64,000 nt of DNA from Clostridiales bacterium (GTDB lineage Bacteria; Bacillota; Clostridia; Lachnospirales; Lachnospiraceae): contig JAHAJA010000023.1 of assembly GCA_018372435.1 (NCBI GenBank), positions 1 through 64,000 on the forward strand, given 5' to 3'. Of this stretch, positions 18,067 to 26,835 are shown piece by piece. The first letter of the stretch is position 1. Each line of letters starts with the position of its first letter. The notes beneath the pieces were generated by a model. It was given only the letters and a program-made list of their open reading frames with translations, did not search any database and had not been told where the DNA came from. The position numbers and the translations under genes are program-made.

Positions 18067-18163
18067 TAACTGGAGTAATTCGGAATTATAACTGAATAAC
18101 TGAATAGTAACTGTTACTTGGTAGCAATCTCAAAATAGGGAATCAAAGGATAGGTGGCAAACG

Positions 18164-18874
18164 ATGAAAAAATTAGAAATGCTTTATGAAGGCAAGGCTA
18201 AAAAGGTTTACACAACAGATGTAGAGGGTGTATATATTGTAGATTACAAAGATGACGCAACTGCATTCAACGGTTTGAAAAAAGGAACTATTGTTGGTAA
18301 AGGTGTTATTAATAACAAAATGAGTAACCATTTGTTTGAAATTCTTGAAAAAGCAGGTGTACCAACTCACCTTGTTGAAGAACTTAGTGATAGAGAAACC
18401 GCTGTTAAGAAAGTGGAAATCGTGCCACTTGAAGTAATAGTTAGAAATGTGGCAGCAGGAAGCTTCTCAAAGAAACTTGGTATTGAAGAGGGCACAAAAC
18501 TGTTAGCTCCTACATTAGAATTCAGTTACAAAAATGATGACCTTGGCGATCCAATGATTAATGATTACTATGCAATTGCAATTGGAGCTGCTACAAGAGA
18601 AGAGATTGACAGAATTACAGAACTTGTATTTAAGATAAATGAAGAATTATGTAAGTATTTCGCTTCTTGTGGAATCGATTTGATCGATTTCAAAGTGGAA
18701 TTTGGACGATGTAACGGAGAAATTATTCTTGCAGATGAAATCTCTCCAGATACATGCAGATTATGGGATAGTGAAACACATGATAAATTAGATAAAGATA
18801 GATTCCGTAGAGATTTAGGTGACGTAGAAGACGCTTATGAAGAAGTATTTAAAAGATTAGGTATTAAACAATAA
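18164..18874 (+). CDS. purC: SAICAR synthase
   Basis: This purine-pathway enzyme joins aspartate to CAIR with ATP. The 236-residue protein has YEGKAKKVY at residues 7-15 (nucleotide-binding), FNGLKKGTI, and PLEVIVRNVAAGSF near 87-100. Near 180 it has CGIDLIDFKVEFG, followed by ILADEISPDTCRLWD. All family blocks are intact and the length is normal. The ATG lies after GATAGGTGGC. purF follows 37 bp downstream, so the two are probably co-transcribed; purB is 1.8 kb further, beyond a large palindrome. Confidence 0.97.
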   Translation: MKKLEMLYEGKAKKVYTTDVEGVYIVDYKDDATAFNGLKKGTIVGKGVINNKMSNHLFEILEKAGVPTHLVEELSDRETAVKKVEIVPLEVIVRNVAAGSFSKKLGIEEGTKLLAPTLEFSYKNDDLGDPMINDYYAIAIGAATREEIDRITELVFKINEELCKYFASCGIDLIDFKVEFGRCNGEIILADEISPDTCRLWDSETHDKLDKDRFRRDLGDVEDAYEEVFKRLGIKQ

Positions 18875-18911
18875 AATAGCAGAATAATAGAATAATAGGG
18901 GAACAACCAGA

Positions 18912-20351
18912 ATGAGTGAAAACAAATTAAGCAGTATGTTATCAGATGAGCTACATGAAGAATGTGGTGTGTTTGGTATCTATGATTTAGATGGTAATGA
19001 TGTGGCTTCTTCAATCTATTATGGATTGTTTGCCCTACAACACCGCGGTCAAGAGAGTTGTGGAATTGCAGTATCCGACACGAACGGACCAAAAGGTAAA
19101 GTGTTATCAGTCAAAGATATGGGATTAGTGAATGAAGTGTTTACACCAGAAAGCATCGAAGGTCTGAAAGGTGATATTGGAGTTGGACATGTTCGGTATT
19201 CTACAGCAGGAGCAAGCACGAGAGAAAACACACAACCACTTGTGCTTAATTATGTGAAAGGTACATTGGCATTAGCACATAATGGTAACTTAATTAATGC
19301 ATTAGAACTTCGTCATGAGTTAGAATATACAGGTGCTATTTTCCAAACTACCATTGATTCAGAGGTAATTGCTTATCATATCGCTAGAGAACGTCTTAAA
19401 GTAGCGAATGTTGAATCAGCAGTTAAGAATGCGATGCATAAAATTCAAGGTGCTTACTCATTAATAATAATGAGTCCAAGAAAACTGATTGGAGCGAGAG
19501 ATCCATTTGGTTTCCGTCCTCTAGTTATTGGTAAGAGAGATAATAGCTACATTCTTGCTTCAGAGACTTGTGCACTTGATGCAGTAAGTGCAGAATTTGT
19601 ACGTGATGTATTACCTGGTGAGATTGTAACAATTACGAAAGATGGAATTGTATCAGATACGAGTATGTGTCAGCAGGAGACGGCAAGATGTATCTTTGAA
19701 TATATCTATTTTGCAAGACCAGACAGTTGTATGGATGGAGTTAGTGTATATAACTCAAGAATTATGGCTGGTAAGATTCTTGCGCAGACGTATCCAGTTG
19801 ATGCCGACATCGTTGTTGGTGTTCCTGATTCTGGTAATGCTGCAGCGCTTGGTTATTCTGAGGAATCGGGAATTCCATATGGAATGGCCTTTGTTAAAAA
19901 TAGTTATGTTGGTAGAACTTTCATTAAACCAAAGCAAAGTGTTAGAGAATCCAGTGTTAAGATTAAACTTAATGTTCTTAAAGAAGTAGTAAAAGGTAAG
20001 CGTGTGGTTATGATTGATGACTCGATTGTGCGTGGTACTACGAGTGAGAGAATCGTACGAATGCTTAAGAATGCCGGTGCAACAGAAGTACATGTTAGAA
20101 TCAGTTCTCCGCCGTTTTTATACCCTTGTTATTTCGGAACAGATATACCATCGGATGATCAATTAATTGCACATAATAATACAGTAGACCAAATCTGTGA
20201 TATGTTAGGTGCGAATTCACTTGGTTATCTTGATGTCGAACGTCTTGGAGAAATGTTAGGTAGCGATATGGGGTATTGTAGCGCTTGCTTTACAGGAAAT
20301 TATCCAATAGAACCACCAAAAGATAATATTCGTGGAGACTTTGACCAATAA
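18912..20351 (+). CDS. purF: Amidophosphoribosyltransferase
   Basis: First committed step of purine synthesis: transfers the glutamine amide to PRPP. The 479 residues start with a short propeptide before EECGVFGIY, in which the cysteine (about residue 18) becomes the N-terminal nucleophile after cleavage. The glutaminase domain shows HRGQES, GHVRYST and AHNGNL. The phosphoribosyltransferase part has VMIDDSIVRGTTS near 365. Later cysteines, including YCSACF near 460, fit the Fe-S-containing Bacillus type. It belongs with purC upstream. Confidence 0.97.
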   Translation: MSENKLSSMLSDELHEECGVFGIYDLDGNDVASSIYYGLFALQHRGQESCGIAVSDTNGPKGKVLSVKDMGLVNEVFTPESIEGLKGDIGVGHVRYSTAGASTRENTQPLVLNYVKGTLALAHNGNLINALELRHELEYTGAIFQTTIDSEVIAYHIARERLKVANVESAVKNAMHKIQGAYSLIIMSPRKLIGARDPFGFRPLVIGKRDNSYILASETCALDAVSAEFVRDVLPGEIVTITKDGIVSDTSMCQQETARCIFEYIYFARPDSCMDGVSVYNSRIMAGKILAQTYPVDADIVVGVPDSGNAAALGYSEESGIPYGMAFVKNSYVGRTFIKPKQSVRESSVKIKLNVLKEVVKGKRVVMIDDSIVRGTTSERIVRMLKNAGATEVHVRISSPPFLYPCYFGTDIPSDDQLIAHNNTVDQICDMLGANSLGYLDVERLGEMLGSDMGYCSACFTGNYPIEPPKDNIRGDFDQ

Positions 20352-20363
20352 TAGAATGAAGTG

Positions 20364-20636
20364 ACTGGTTAGAGTGTCAAAGCAAAGCTTAAATTTGGTC
20401 TCGTCAATTTGCACAAAATTATGTATGAACATGTTATACCAAATGTAGTTCACTCGCAACACGCTTTCGCTTGGATTCAGTTCGTAGTGGTACATAAGGC
20501 TCTACAATACAGAGCCTAAGTACCAACGACTTCATACAGTTGCGCATCGAACTACGTTCGGCATAACATTAGACAAGTTTTATATGTGCAAATTGTCGAA
20601 GGCAAGTTTAACGAGAGGCTTTGACACACAACCAGT
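20364..20636. repeat. Large imperfect palindrome B (about 273 bp)
   Basis: The outer arms ACTGGTTAGAGTGTCAAAG and CTTTGACACACAACCAGT are inverted copies. Inside, CAATTTGCAC, a GTTATRCCRAAYGTAGTTC block and a GGTAC segment also occur in both arms. The centre is the hairpin GGCTCTACAATACAGAGCC near 20500. It fills the purF-purB gap, has no coding potential, and would give a very long transcript hairpin between two purine genes. No clear flanking direct repeat was seen. Confidence 0.75.
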
Positions 20637-20671
20637 AAAGTTAACAAATCAAAATGAATGGAGAAACACAC

Positions 20672-22105
20672 ATGAGTAATGATAGATATGTAAGTCCTAT
20701 GTCTGAAAGATATGCGAGTAAAGAAATGCAATATATCTTCTCACCAGATATGAAATTCCGTACTTGGAGAAGACTTTGGATTGCACTTGCAGAAACAGAG
20801 AAAGAATTAGGTTTGAATATTACTGACGAGCAGATTGAAGAATTAAAGGCTCACAAAGACGATATCAATTATGATGTTGCAAAGGAAAGAGAAGCTTTAG
20901 TTAGACATGATGTAATGTCTCATGTGTATGCATATGGCGTACAATGTCCGAAAGCAAAAGGAATTATTCATCTTGGTGCTACTTCTTGTTATGTTGGTGA
21001 TAATACAGATATCATTGTAATGACAGAAGCTCTTAAATTAGTTAAGAAGAAATTAATCAATGTTATTGCAGAATTATCTAAGTTCGCTATGAAGTATAAA
21101 GATCTACCTACCTTAGCATTCACACATTTTCAACCAGCTCAACCAACAACGGTAGGAAAAAGAGCAACGTTATGGTTAATGGAATTAAAATTAGATCTTG
21201 AGGACCTTGACTATCTAATTGATTCTATGAAATTACTTGGTTCGAAAGGTACAACAGGAACACAAGCAAGTTTCTTAGAGTTATTCGATGGAGACTATGA
21301 AAAAGTTAAGTTAGTAGATCGCACAATCGCTAAGAAGATGGGATACAAAGAGTGTTTCCCTGTGTCAGGACAAACATATTCCCGTAAAGTAGATACCAGA
21401 GTCTTGAATGTACTTGCAGGAATTGCAGCTAGTGCGCACAAGTTCTCTAACGATATTCGTTTATTACAACATCTGAAGGAAATCGAAGAACCATTTGAAA
21501 AGAACCAAATTGGTTCAAGTGCAATGGCTTATAAGAGAAATCCAATGAGAAGTGAGAGAATTGCTTCGTTGGCAAATTATGTAATGGTAGACGCGCTTAA
21601 TCCAGCAATCACTTCATCGACACAATGGTTTGAAAGAACTTTAGATGACTCAGCGAATAAGAGAGTTAGTATTCCAGAAGGTTTCTTAGCAGTTGATGGT
21701 ATCTTAGATCTTTACTTGAATGTTGTAGATGGTCTTGTAGTATATCCGAAAGTTATTGAAAAACGACTTATGTCAGAATTACCATTTATGGCTACAGAAA
21801 ACATCATGATGGATGCTGTTAAAGCGGGTGGAGATAGACAAGAACTTCACGAAAAGATTCGTCAGTTGTCTATGGAAGCTGGTAAGAACGTAAAAGAAAA
21901 TGGTTTAGATAATAACTTATTAGAACTTATTGCAGCTGACGAAGCATTCAACATGTCACTTGATGAATTGAAGAAAACGATGGATCCAAGCAAATATGTT
22001 GGTTGTGCGCCAATGCAAACCGAAGAATTTATAACAGAAGTAATTAATCCAATATTAAGCGAAAACAAAGACATTTTAGGAATGACAGCTGAAATTAACG
22101 TATAA
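20672..22105 (+). CDS. purB: Adenylosuccinate lyase
   Basis: The lyase acts twice in purine synthesis, releasing fumarate from SAICAR and from adenylosuccinate. The 477-residue protein has RHDVMSHVYAYG near 80, HLGATSCYVGDNTD near 99, and THFQPAQPTTVGKR near 150. The fumarase/aspartase superfamily signature GSSAMAYKRNPMRSERI is near 280, with the catalytic loop serine. An upstream in-frame ATG (20654) precedes AATGGAGAAAC, so ATG 20672 is preferred. It resembles the longer, eukaryote-like PurB found in clostridia. Confidence 0.95.
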   Translation: MSNDRYVSPMSERYASKEMQYIFSPDMKFRTWRRLWIALAETEKELGLNITDEQIEELKAHKDDINYDVAKEREALVRHDVMSHVYAYGVQCPKAKGIIHLGATSCYVGDNTDIIVMTEALKLVKKKLINVIAELSKFAMKYKDLPTLAFTHFQPAQPTTVGKRATLWLMELKLDLEDLDYLIDSMKLLGSKGTTGTQASFLELFDGDYEKVKLVDRTIAKKMGYKECFPVSGQTYSRKVDTRVLNVLAGIAASAHKFSNDIRLLQHLKEIEEPFEKNQIGSSAMAYKRNPMRSERIASLANYVMVDALNPAITSSTQWFERTLDDSANKRVSIPEGFLAVDGILDLYLNVVDGLVVYPKVIEKRLMSELPFMATENIMMDAVKAGGDRQELHEKIRQLSMEAGKNVKENGLDNNLLELIAADEAFNMSLDELKKTMDPSKYVGCAPMQTEEFITEVINPILSENKDILGMTAEINV

Positions 22106-22237
22106 TGTGTAACACATTTTAAATGGAGAACAGTCTATGCAGGCACTATCTGTATGCATAGACTGTTTTGGTTGTTTAATTCAGGGGGAGAATATACATC
22201 ATACATTACGAAGGCTGTTATAGGGGAGATAACAGTT

Positions 22238-22723
22238 ATGATTAATAAAATTAAATGGAATAGAGAACATAAACGACGATGGATCAGAGTTGTTATGTTG
22301 TGTATACTAGTAGCTGTATGTGTAGGTGGTGCTATGCATATATATAATACAAAGAAACTGATTGATGAAACGAAAGATATCGACAAATCATATGTCAGTG
22401 CCATGGACATGATATCACAAGGACTTAATGTAGATTACACCAAGTTATCGGATGAAGATAAGATTTATTATTTTACATTGATAACGGAGGGCATTGGAGG
22501 GGCGAAGCTTCTATATAAGAACACGAGTTACTATGCAGGTGGTTCCGTACAGAATCTAACATTAACAAAATTACAAACATATATGAATAAACAGTACTTG
22601 TCCGATTTTGTGGACTTTAGACACAGCCAGATGGATATATATAATCTAGTAGGGAATATCTGCCTAGATTTGAATTCGACTGTAGCAATAGAAGAACTAT
22701 ATGAATATTTAAATGATAAATAA
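22238..22723 (+). CDS. Membrane-anchored protein of unknown function
   Basis: I do not recognise this 161-residue protein. A basic N-terminus (KIKWNREHKRRW) is followed by one hydrophobic span (about residues 20-37, VVMLCILVAVCVGGAMHIY). A polar, largely helical domain then lies probably outside the membrane. The ATG follows TAGGGGAG at good spacing, and upstream in-frame codons lack a ribosome site. It lies between purB and the sigma-factor gene with gaps on both sides, so no operon is implied. A structural or envelope role is possible but unsupported. Confidence 0.6.
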   Translation: MINKIKWNREHKRRWIRVVMLCILVAVCVGGAMHIYNTKKLIDETKDIDKSYVSAMDMISQGLNVDYTKLSDEDKIYYFTLITEGIGGAKLLYKNTSYYAGGSVQNLTLTKLQTYMNKQYLSDFVDFRHSQMDIYNLVGNICLDLNSTVAIEELYEYLNDK

Positions 22724-22897
22724 GACAATACTGCAATAAGAGTGTAGAGAAGACTCATGGATTATCGGTTATGATAATCTATGAGTTTTTGATATCTAAA
22801 ACAAACTTTTTGATATAATAAATCATCTAAAGAATGTAGGTCGATGGTGATATTGACTTAAGAAAACAGCTAGCAAGTTTTTTACTTGTAGCTTAGC

Positions 22898-22923
22898 AAG
22901 TTTGTGTCTGCGCCGCAAACTTG
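22898..22923 (+). promoter_or_regulatory. Inverted repeat upstream of the sigV-like gene
   Basis: CAAGTTTG (22898-22905) and CAAACTTG (22916-22923) form an 8-bp inverted repeat. TAGCAAGTTT is also directly repeated at 22871 and 22894. The site lies 50-100 bp before the sigma-factor start. No clear ECF-type -35/-10 pair was found. Confidence 0.4.
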
Positions 22924-22974
22924 TATAGCGCAGAAAAATACATGCGCGGTAATGGAAGGAGCCTATGTATTTTT

Positions 22975-23472
22975 ATGAATAAAGATAAATACGAAGTAGT
23001 AAAAGAGTATGTGATTTCAAACCAACAAAAATTCTATCGGCTAGCATTCTCTTATGTTAAGAATGAAGATGCGGCTTTAGATGTGGTGCAAAATAGCATT
23101 TGCAAATTACTAGAGTCTTATGAGGAGATAAGAAATCTAAAGTATCTATCTACTTACTTTTATAGAATTATTGTCAACGAAAGTTTGGGATTTATAAGGA
23201 AGAATTCTAAAGAAATTGTTTGTGGTGATGAAAACATACCAGAAGAGGTGTACACAAGGGAATATAGATTTGAGGGAGATGATGGTTTATTAAAGGCTTT
23301 AGATACTCTTGCGGATGAAGTTAGGACTGTTGTAATTTTACGCTTCTATAATGAACTATCATTAAGAGAGATAGCCAAAATAACCGACACCAATCTAAGT
23401 ACTGTAAAATCAAGATTGTATACAGGGCTGAAACGATTGAAACAAGCATTACAGGAGGTTGACTATGAATAA
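22975..23472 (+). CDS. ECF-type RNA polymerase sigma factor, SigV-like
   Basis: A 165-residue extracytoplasmic-function sigma factor. Region 2 covers about 10-75 (FYRLAFSYVKNEDAALDVVQNSI in part). Region 4 covers about 105-160, with VVILRFYNELSLREIAKITD and the helix-turn-helix LSTVKSRLYTGLKRLK. The gene overlaps the next one by 8 bp. That product carries the RsiV-type ectodomain, so the pair resembles SigV/RsiV, in which lysozyme triggers anti-sigma cleavage in Bacillus. ATG 22975 is some 13 nt from GGAAGGAG, a long spacing; upstream in-frame codons are less convincing. Confidence 0.82.
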   Translation: MNKDKYEVVKEYVISNQQKFYRLAFSYVKNEDAALDVVQNSICKLLESYEEIRNLKYLSTYFYRIIVNESLGFIRKNSKEIVCGDENIPEEVYTREYRFEGDDGLLKALDTLADEVRTVVILRFYNELSLREIAKITDTNLSTVKSRLYTGLKRLKQALQEVDYE

Positions 23473-24409
23473 AGGTAGAGATGTATTAAAAGATACAATC
23501 CTTAATACTAGCAAGCAAGGGTATAATCAAATTCCCATGCCAGAACAATTAGATGAAATGGTTAATGATGTGTTTAATGATTATGAGAAAAACCAAAAGA
23601 AAAAGGAGATGGATTACATGAAAAATAATGTTGTTTATAAAACATGCAATAAAACTAAGAAGATTTTTATCCGCACAGGAGTAAGTATTGCAGCATGTTT
23701 TAGTGTATTAATAATAGGATTAAATTCAAGTGAATCATTCGCCAAAGGAGTGGAGAATATACCTTTTATAGGTACAGTTGCCAAGGTGTTAACGATCAGA
23801 TCGTACGAAGATACCAATGAAGATAGAACAATTAAAGCAGAAGTACCACAGATTGAAGTGGAAAGCGACAATGAGGAAGTAAAACAAGCAGTAGTTGATA
23901 TTAACAAAGAAATAGAGGCATTAGTTGATGAGCATATCAAAGAAGCTGAAACACATATTACTGAGTACAAAGAGGCCTTTCTAGAAACTGGTGGTACAGA
24001 AGAAGAGTTCACAGCGAAGAATATTCACGCCAATGTTGATTATGAAGTAAAAGCACAAAACGATAAGATGATTTCAATCGTAATTACTTCCTATGAAGAC
24101 TGGTCAAACGCTTACACAGAGCAATTCTTCTATACCCTTGATTTATCAACTGGAGATGTGATAACATTGAAGGACGTCTTAGGTGATGATTATATTAACA
24201 AGGCAAATGATGCAATTCGTGAAGAGATGAAACAAAGAGTTAAAGAAGATGTGGATATGACATATTTTACAGAAGATGAAGGAGGATTTGTTAGCATTGA
24301 TGAGAATACACAGTTCTATGTTAATGAAGCCGGTAACCCTGTAGTTGTATTTGCTAAATATGAAGTAGCTCCAGGATTCATGGGTATTCAAGAATTTGAG
24401 ATAAAATAA
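23465..24409 (+). CDS. RsiV-like transmembrane anti-sigma factor (DUF3298)
   Basis: A 314-residue single-pass membrane protein. A cytoplasmic N-terminus of about 70 residues would bind the sigma factor. One span follows (about 72-92, VSIAACFSVLIIGL in part), then an extracellular region. The C-terminal half resembles DUF3298: YEVKAQNDKMISIVITSYE, a FFYTLDLSTGDVITLKDVLG segment and FYVNEAGNPVVVFAKYEVAPG. In Bacillus RsiV this region binds lysozyme and exposes a cleavage site. ATG 23465 overlaps the sigma-factor stop, implying translational coupling. Response to lysozyme here is inference. Confidence 0.8.
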   Translation: MNKGRDVLKDTILNTSKQGYNQIPMPEQLDEMVNDVFNDYEKNQKKKEMDYMKNNVVYKTCNKTKKIFIRTGVSIAACFSVLIIGLNSSESFAKGVENIPFIGTVAKVLTIRSYEDTNEDRTIKAEVPQIEVESDNEEVKQAVVDINKEIEALVDEHIKEAETHITEYKEAFLETGGTEEEFTAKNIHANVDYEVKAQNDKMISIVITSYEDWSNAYTEQFFYTLDLSTGDVITLKDVLGDDYINKANDAIREEMKQRVKEDVDMTYFTEDEGGFVSIDENTQFYVNEAGNPVVVFAKYEVAPGFMGIQEFEIK

Positions 24410-24501
24410 ATAGAATTTATTATAAATTGAATTTATTAATAGAGAGCATGGAGTAGAAATAGAGTTACTAACTACTCTAGCTAGTTATATAGGAGGCATA
24501 T

Positions 24502-24984
24502 ATGTCTGATGCAGTGGTACACCCAATACAACCAATCTTTAATGAAGATTCTAGAATTCTGATACTTGGTACATTCCCTTCGGTAAAATCTAGGGAAGGT
24601 CAATTCTTTTACCATCATCCACAGAATCGGTTTTGGAAGGTATTGGCCGCGGTTTGTGAGACAGATGTGCCTTCTTCTATTGAGGAAAAGATACAGTTTT
24701 TACTTGAGAATGAGATAGCAGTATGGGATGTGATTCAAAGTTGTGAAATTTGTGGGTCTAGTGATAGTAGTATTAAGAATGTGGTACCCAATGATTTATC
24801 TGTTATACTTGATCATTCCAAGGTGAATCATATATATGCAAATGGAAATAAATCGTATGAACTTTATAATAGATATTGCCTTTCTAAAGTAGGTCGTGAT
24901 ATAATAAAACTTCCGTCGACTAGTCCAGCAAATGCTTCATTCTCACTTGAGAGATTAATTGAAGCTTGGAAGGTCATTAAGTAG
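24502..24984 (+). CDS. DNA-deoxyinosine glycosylase, uracil-DNA glycosylase superfamily
   Basis: A 160-residue protein of the family 6 (HDG) branch of the UDG superfamily, which removes hypoxanthine from deaminated DNA. Seen: RILILGTFPSVKSREGQFFYHHPQNRFW (in part) near residues 16-43, AVWDVIQSCEICGSSDSSI near 75-93, and LPSTSPANASFS near 138-149, which corresponds to motif 2. The ATG follows AGGAGGC. mutY lies 95 bp downstream, so the two repair glycosylases may form a base-excision pair. The exact base specificity cannot be read from sequence. Confidence 0.85.
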   Translation: MSDAVVHPIQPIFNEDSRILILGTFPSVKSREGQFFYHHPQNRFWKVLAAVCETDVPSSIEEKIQFLLENEIAVWDVIQSCEICGSSDSSIKNVVPNDLSVILDHSKVNHIYANGNKSYELYNRYCLSKVGRDIIKLPSTSPANASFSLERLIEAWKVIK

Positions 24985-25079
24985 ATTAAGGTCGCAATAA
25001 AGGTAGTTCAAATCGGCTCCGTTGACCTAAGCTTAATAGAAACAGTTACCGATGTTTGTCAACCAAAGAGAGGCTTGTA

Positions 25080-26246
25080 ATGAATACAATAGATGTTAGT
25101 AAATCATATGAATATGGAGAGATTGTTCCTTATCTTGTGGACTGGTATGAAGCAAATGCGAGAATCTTACCGTGGAGATTAGAGCCCGAACCATATCATG
25201 TATGGATTTCTGAAATTATGTTACAGCAAACAAGAGTTGAGGCAGTGAGAGGTTATTATGATCGTTTTCTTACAGCATTACCTACAATAGAAGATTTAGC
25301 CAATGCGTCAGAGGAGGTATTACTAAAATTGTGGGAAGGACTTGGTTACTATACAAGGGTCCGAAATCTTCAAAAAGCAGCCAAAGTTGTTGTTAATGAA
25401 TATGGCGGTAGTTTACCAGCCTCCTATAAGGAGTTATTAAAGTTACCTGGTATAGGAAGCTATACCGCAGGTGCAATTGCATCAATTGCCTATGGAATTC
25501 CTGTTTCAGCAGTAGATGGTAATGTACTTAGGATTGCAAAACGTCTAGCTGGAAGTTTTGATGATATCACAAAAGCCAGTGTTAAGAAGCAACTTGAGAT
25601 AGACTTTACTGCAATCACACCAAAAAATGCAGCAGGGGCATTCAATCAATCATTAATGGATTTGGGTGCAACAATATGCATACCAAATGGAAGACCATTA
25701 TGTGAGAAGTGTCCAGTGATGCATCTGTGTATGGCATTTAAGAAGCATCTACAATCACAGATTCCGGTTAAGCCGAAGAAAAAAGGAAGAAGAATAGAAG
25801 AAAAAACAGTGTTCGTACTTGAATGCGATGGGAAGATCGTATTGCATAAGCGTCCCAATAAGGGGTTACTAGCTGGGTTATGGGAATTACCTAATATTGA
25901 AGGGAAGAGTTCAATAGATAAGGTACAAGATATGTTAAAACTATCATCTGTTAAGAAGGAATTTGCAGATATAGAACTAACTTCATTAGGAGAAGCAAAA
26001 CATATCTTTAGTCATGTGGAGTGGCATATGACAGGTTTCCACATAAAATACAAGGATAGTGAACAAATGAAGCGTTTTTGTGGACAGTTAATGCAAGATT
26101 ATAGTGCTGTTGTGGATAACTCTCTTTTAAAAGAGGATTCCAATCAACTTGAGAATTATCTAATCATTACTTATGAGGAAGTGATAGAGTCATATGCACT
26201 ACCTTCTGCTTTCGAAGGATATAAGATTTGGAAAAGTATTAAATAA
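25080..26246 (+). CDS. mutY: A/G-specific adenine glycosylase
   Basis: MutY removes adenine mispaired with 8-oxoguanine. The 388-residue protein has the N-terminal helix-hairpin-helix glycosylase domain, with EIMLQQTRVEAV near residue 42, LPGIGSYTAGAIASIAYG near 122, and the catalytic Asp in VDGNV near 145. The 4Fe-4S loop is CIPNGRPLCEKCPVMHLC, with cysteines spaced 6, 2 and 5. A NUDIX-like C-terminal domain from about 245 recognises 8-oxoguanine. TTG 25056 is in frame, but AGAGAGG precedes ATG 25080. A strong terminator follows. Confidence 0.95.
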   Translation: MNTIDVSKSYEYGEIVPYLVDWYEANARILPWRLEPEPYHVWISEIMLQQTRVEAVRGYYDRFLTALPTIEDLANASEEVLLKLWEGLGYYTRVRNLQKAAKVVVNEYGGSLPASYKELLKLPGIGSYTAGAIASIAYGIPVSAVDGNVLRIAKRLAGSFDDITKASVKKQLEIDFTAITPKNAAGAFNQSLMDLGATICIPNGRPLCEKCPVMHLCMAFKKHLQSQIPVKPKKKGRRIEEKTVFVLECDGKIVLHKRPNKGLLAGLWELPNIEGKSSIDKVQDMLKLSSVKKEFADIELTSLGEAKHIFSHVEWHMTGFHIKYKDSEQMKRFCGQLMQDYSAVVDNSLLKEDSNQLENYLIITYEEVIESYALPSAFEGYKIWKSIK

Positions 26247-26250
26247 AATA

Positions 26251-26315
26251 AAGAGACAAATTGATGATTATTGTGCTTAAGAATGCACAATAATAAAAAA
26301 TTTGTCTCTTCTTTT
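26251..26315 (+). terminator. Intrinsic terminator after mutY
   Basis: AAGAGACAAATT at 26251 pairs with AATTTGTCTCTT ending at 26310, with an inner stem TTATTGTGC/GCACAATAA. CTTTT follows. Confidence 0.85.
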
Positions 26316-26318
26316 ATC

Positions 26319-26543
26319 TCTAGTAATTAATAGGCAACCAGGAAAATCTTTTCCATGTTGACAACATATCTGTGTTTTAAGGCTGCCTACTACAATTTCC
26401 TTAAAATTGTGTTACTTACCCATACAAAAAAACATTGTATGTGACGTAAACACAATTCAGGGAATTGTAACGGCAGACATAAAACACATTGATATGATTG
26501 TTAACATTACAAAGAGTTTCCTGATTTCCTTCTAGTAATTAAT
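26319..26543. mobile_element. MITE-like palindromic element C with flanking direct repeats
   Basis: The 13-bp sequence TCTAGTAATTAAT occurs at 26319-26331 and again at 26531-26543. Between them is a 199-bp imperfect palindrome whose ends are inverted copies: AGGCAACCAGGAAA, and the complement of a right end reading AGGAAATCAGGAAA. Inner blocks (ATGTTGACAA/ATGTTAACAA, TGTGTTTTA, ACAATTYCC) also pair. No reading frame is inside. This is the form of a non-autonomous transposable element with a target-site duplication, though 13 bp is long for one. Confidence 0.6.
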
Positions 26544-26549
26544 CAAAAT

Positions 26550-26684
26550 TTATCCGAATAATTTACCAATTCCAAAACCAACCCCAGCAAAGATACATAT
26601 AAGCAAAAGTACTTCTCCAATCGCTTTTAGAAGAAGAAGCTTAATCTTATTCAATCGTTCTTTCTTAGTATCGTAAATATACAT
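26550..26684 (-). CDS. Small single-span membrane protein
   Basis: A 44-residue protein: a charged N-terminus (YDTKKERLNKIK) followed by a hydrophobic, glycine-ending span (AIGEVLLLICIFAGVGFGIG). I chose the ATG at 26684 because AAAGGA lies about 12 bases before it. The upstream ATG at 26696 directly abuts that site, and a longer reading to 26756 has no ribosome site. It abuts palindromic element C. No family is recognised; it may be a membrane regulator or a chance frame. Confidence 0.45.
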   Translation of the reverse strand: MYIYDTKKERLNKIKLLLLKAIGEVLLLICIFAGVGFGIGKLFG

Positions 26685-26835
26685 AACTATTCTCATTCCT
26701 TTCAAATATAAACAAAACAGACTAGTGATTTCTAATACTATTAAACCACAAATCAAAAGATTATGTTTTAAGATATGAGGAAGAATTGATGAAATATTCT
26801 TATGAAAATCTTATGAATTTATTAAGGGGTGTATT

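Noticed and set aside
17940..18163. Possible purine riboswitch upstream of purC
   Set aside because: The conserved purine-aptamer core could not be found; only a simple inverted repeat is present.
22135..22410. A minus-strand frame after purB
   Set aside because: It is antisense to the start of the single-span protein gene, which has a better ribosome site and a plausible membrane-anchor structure.
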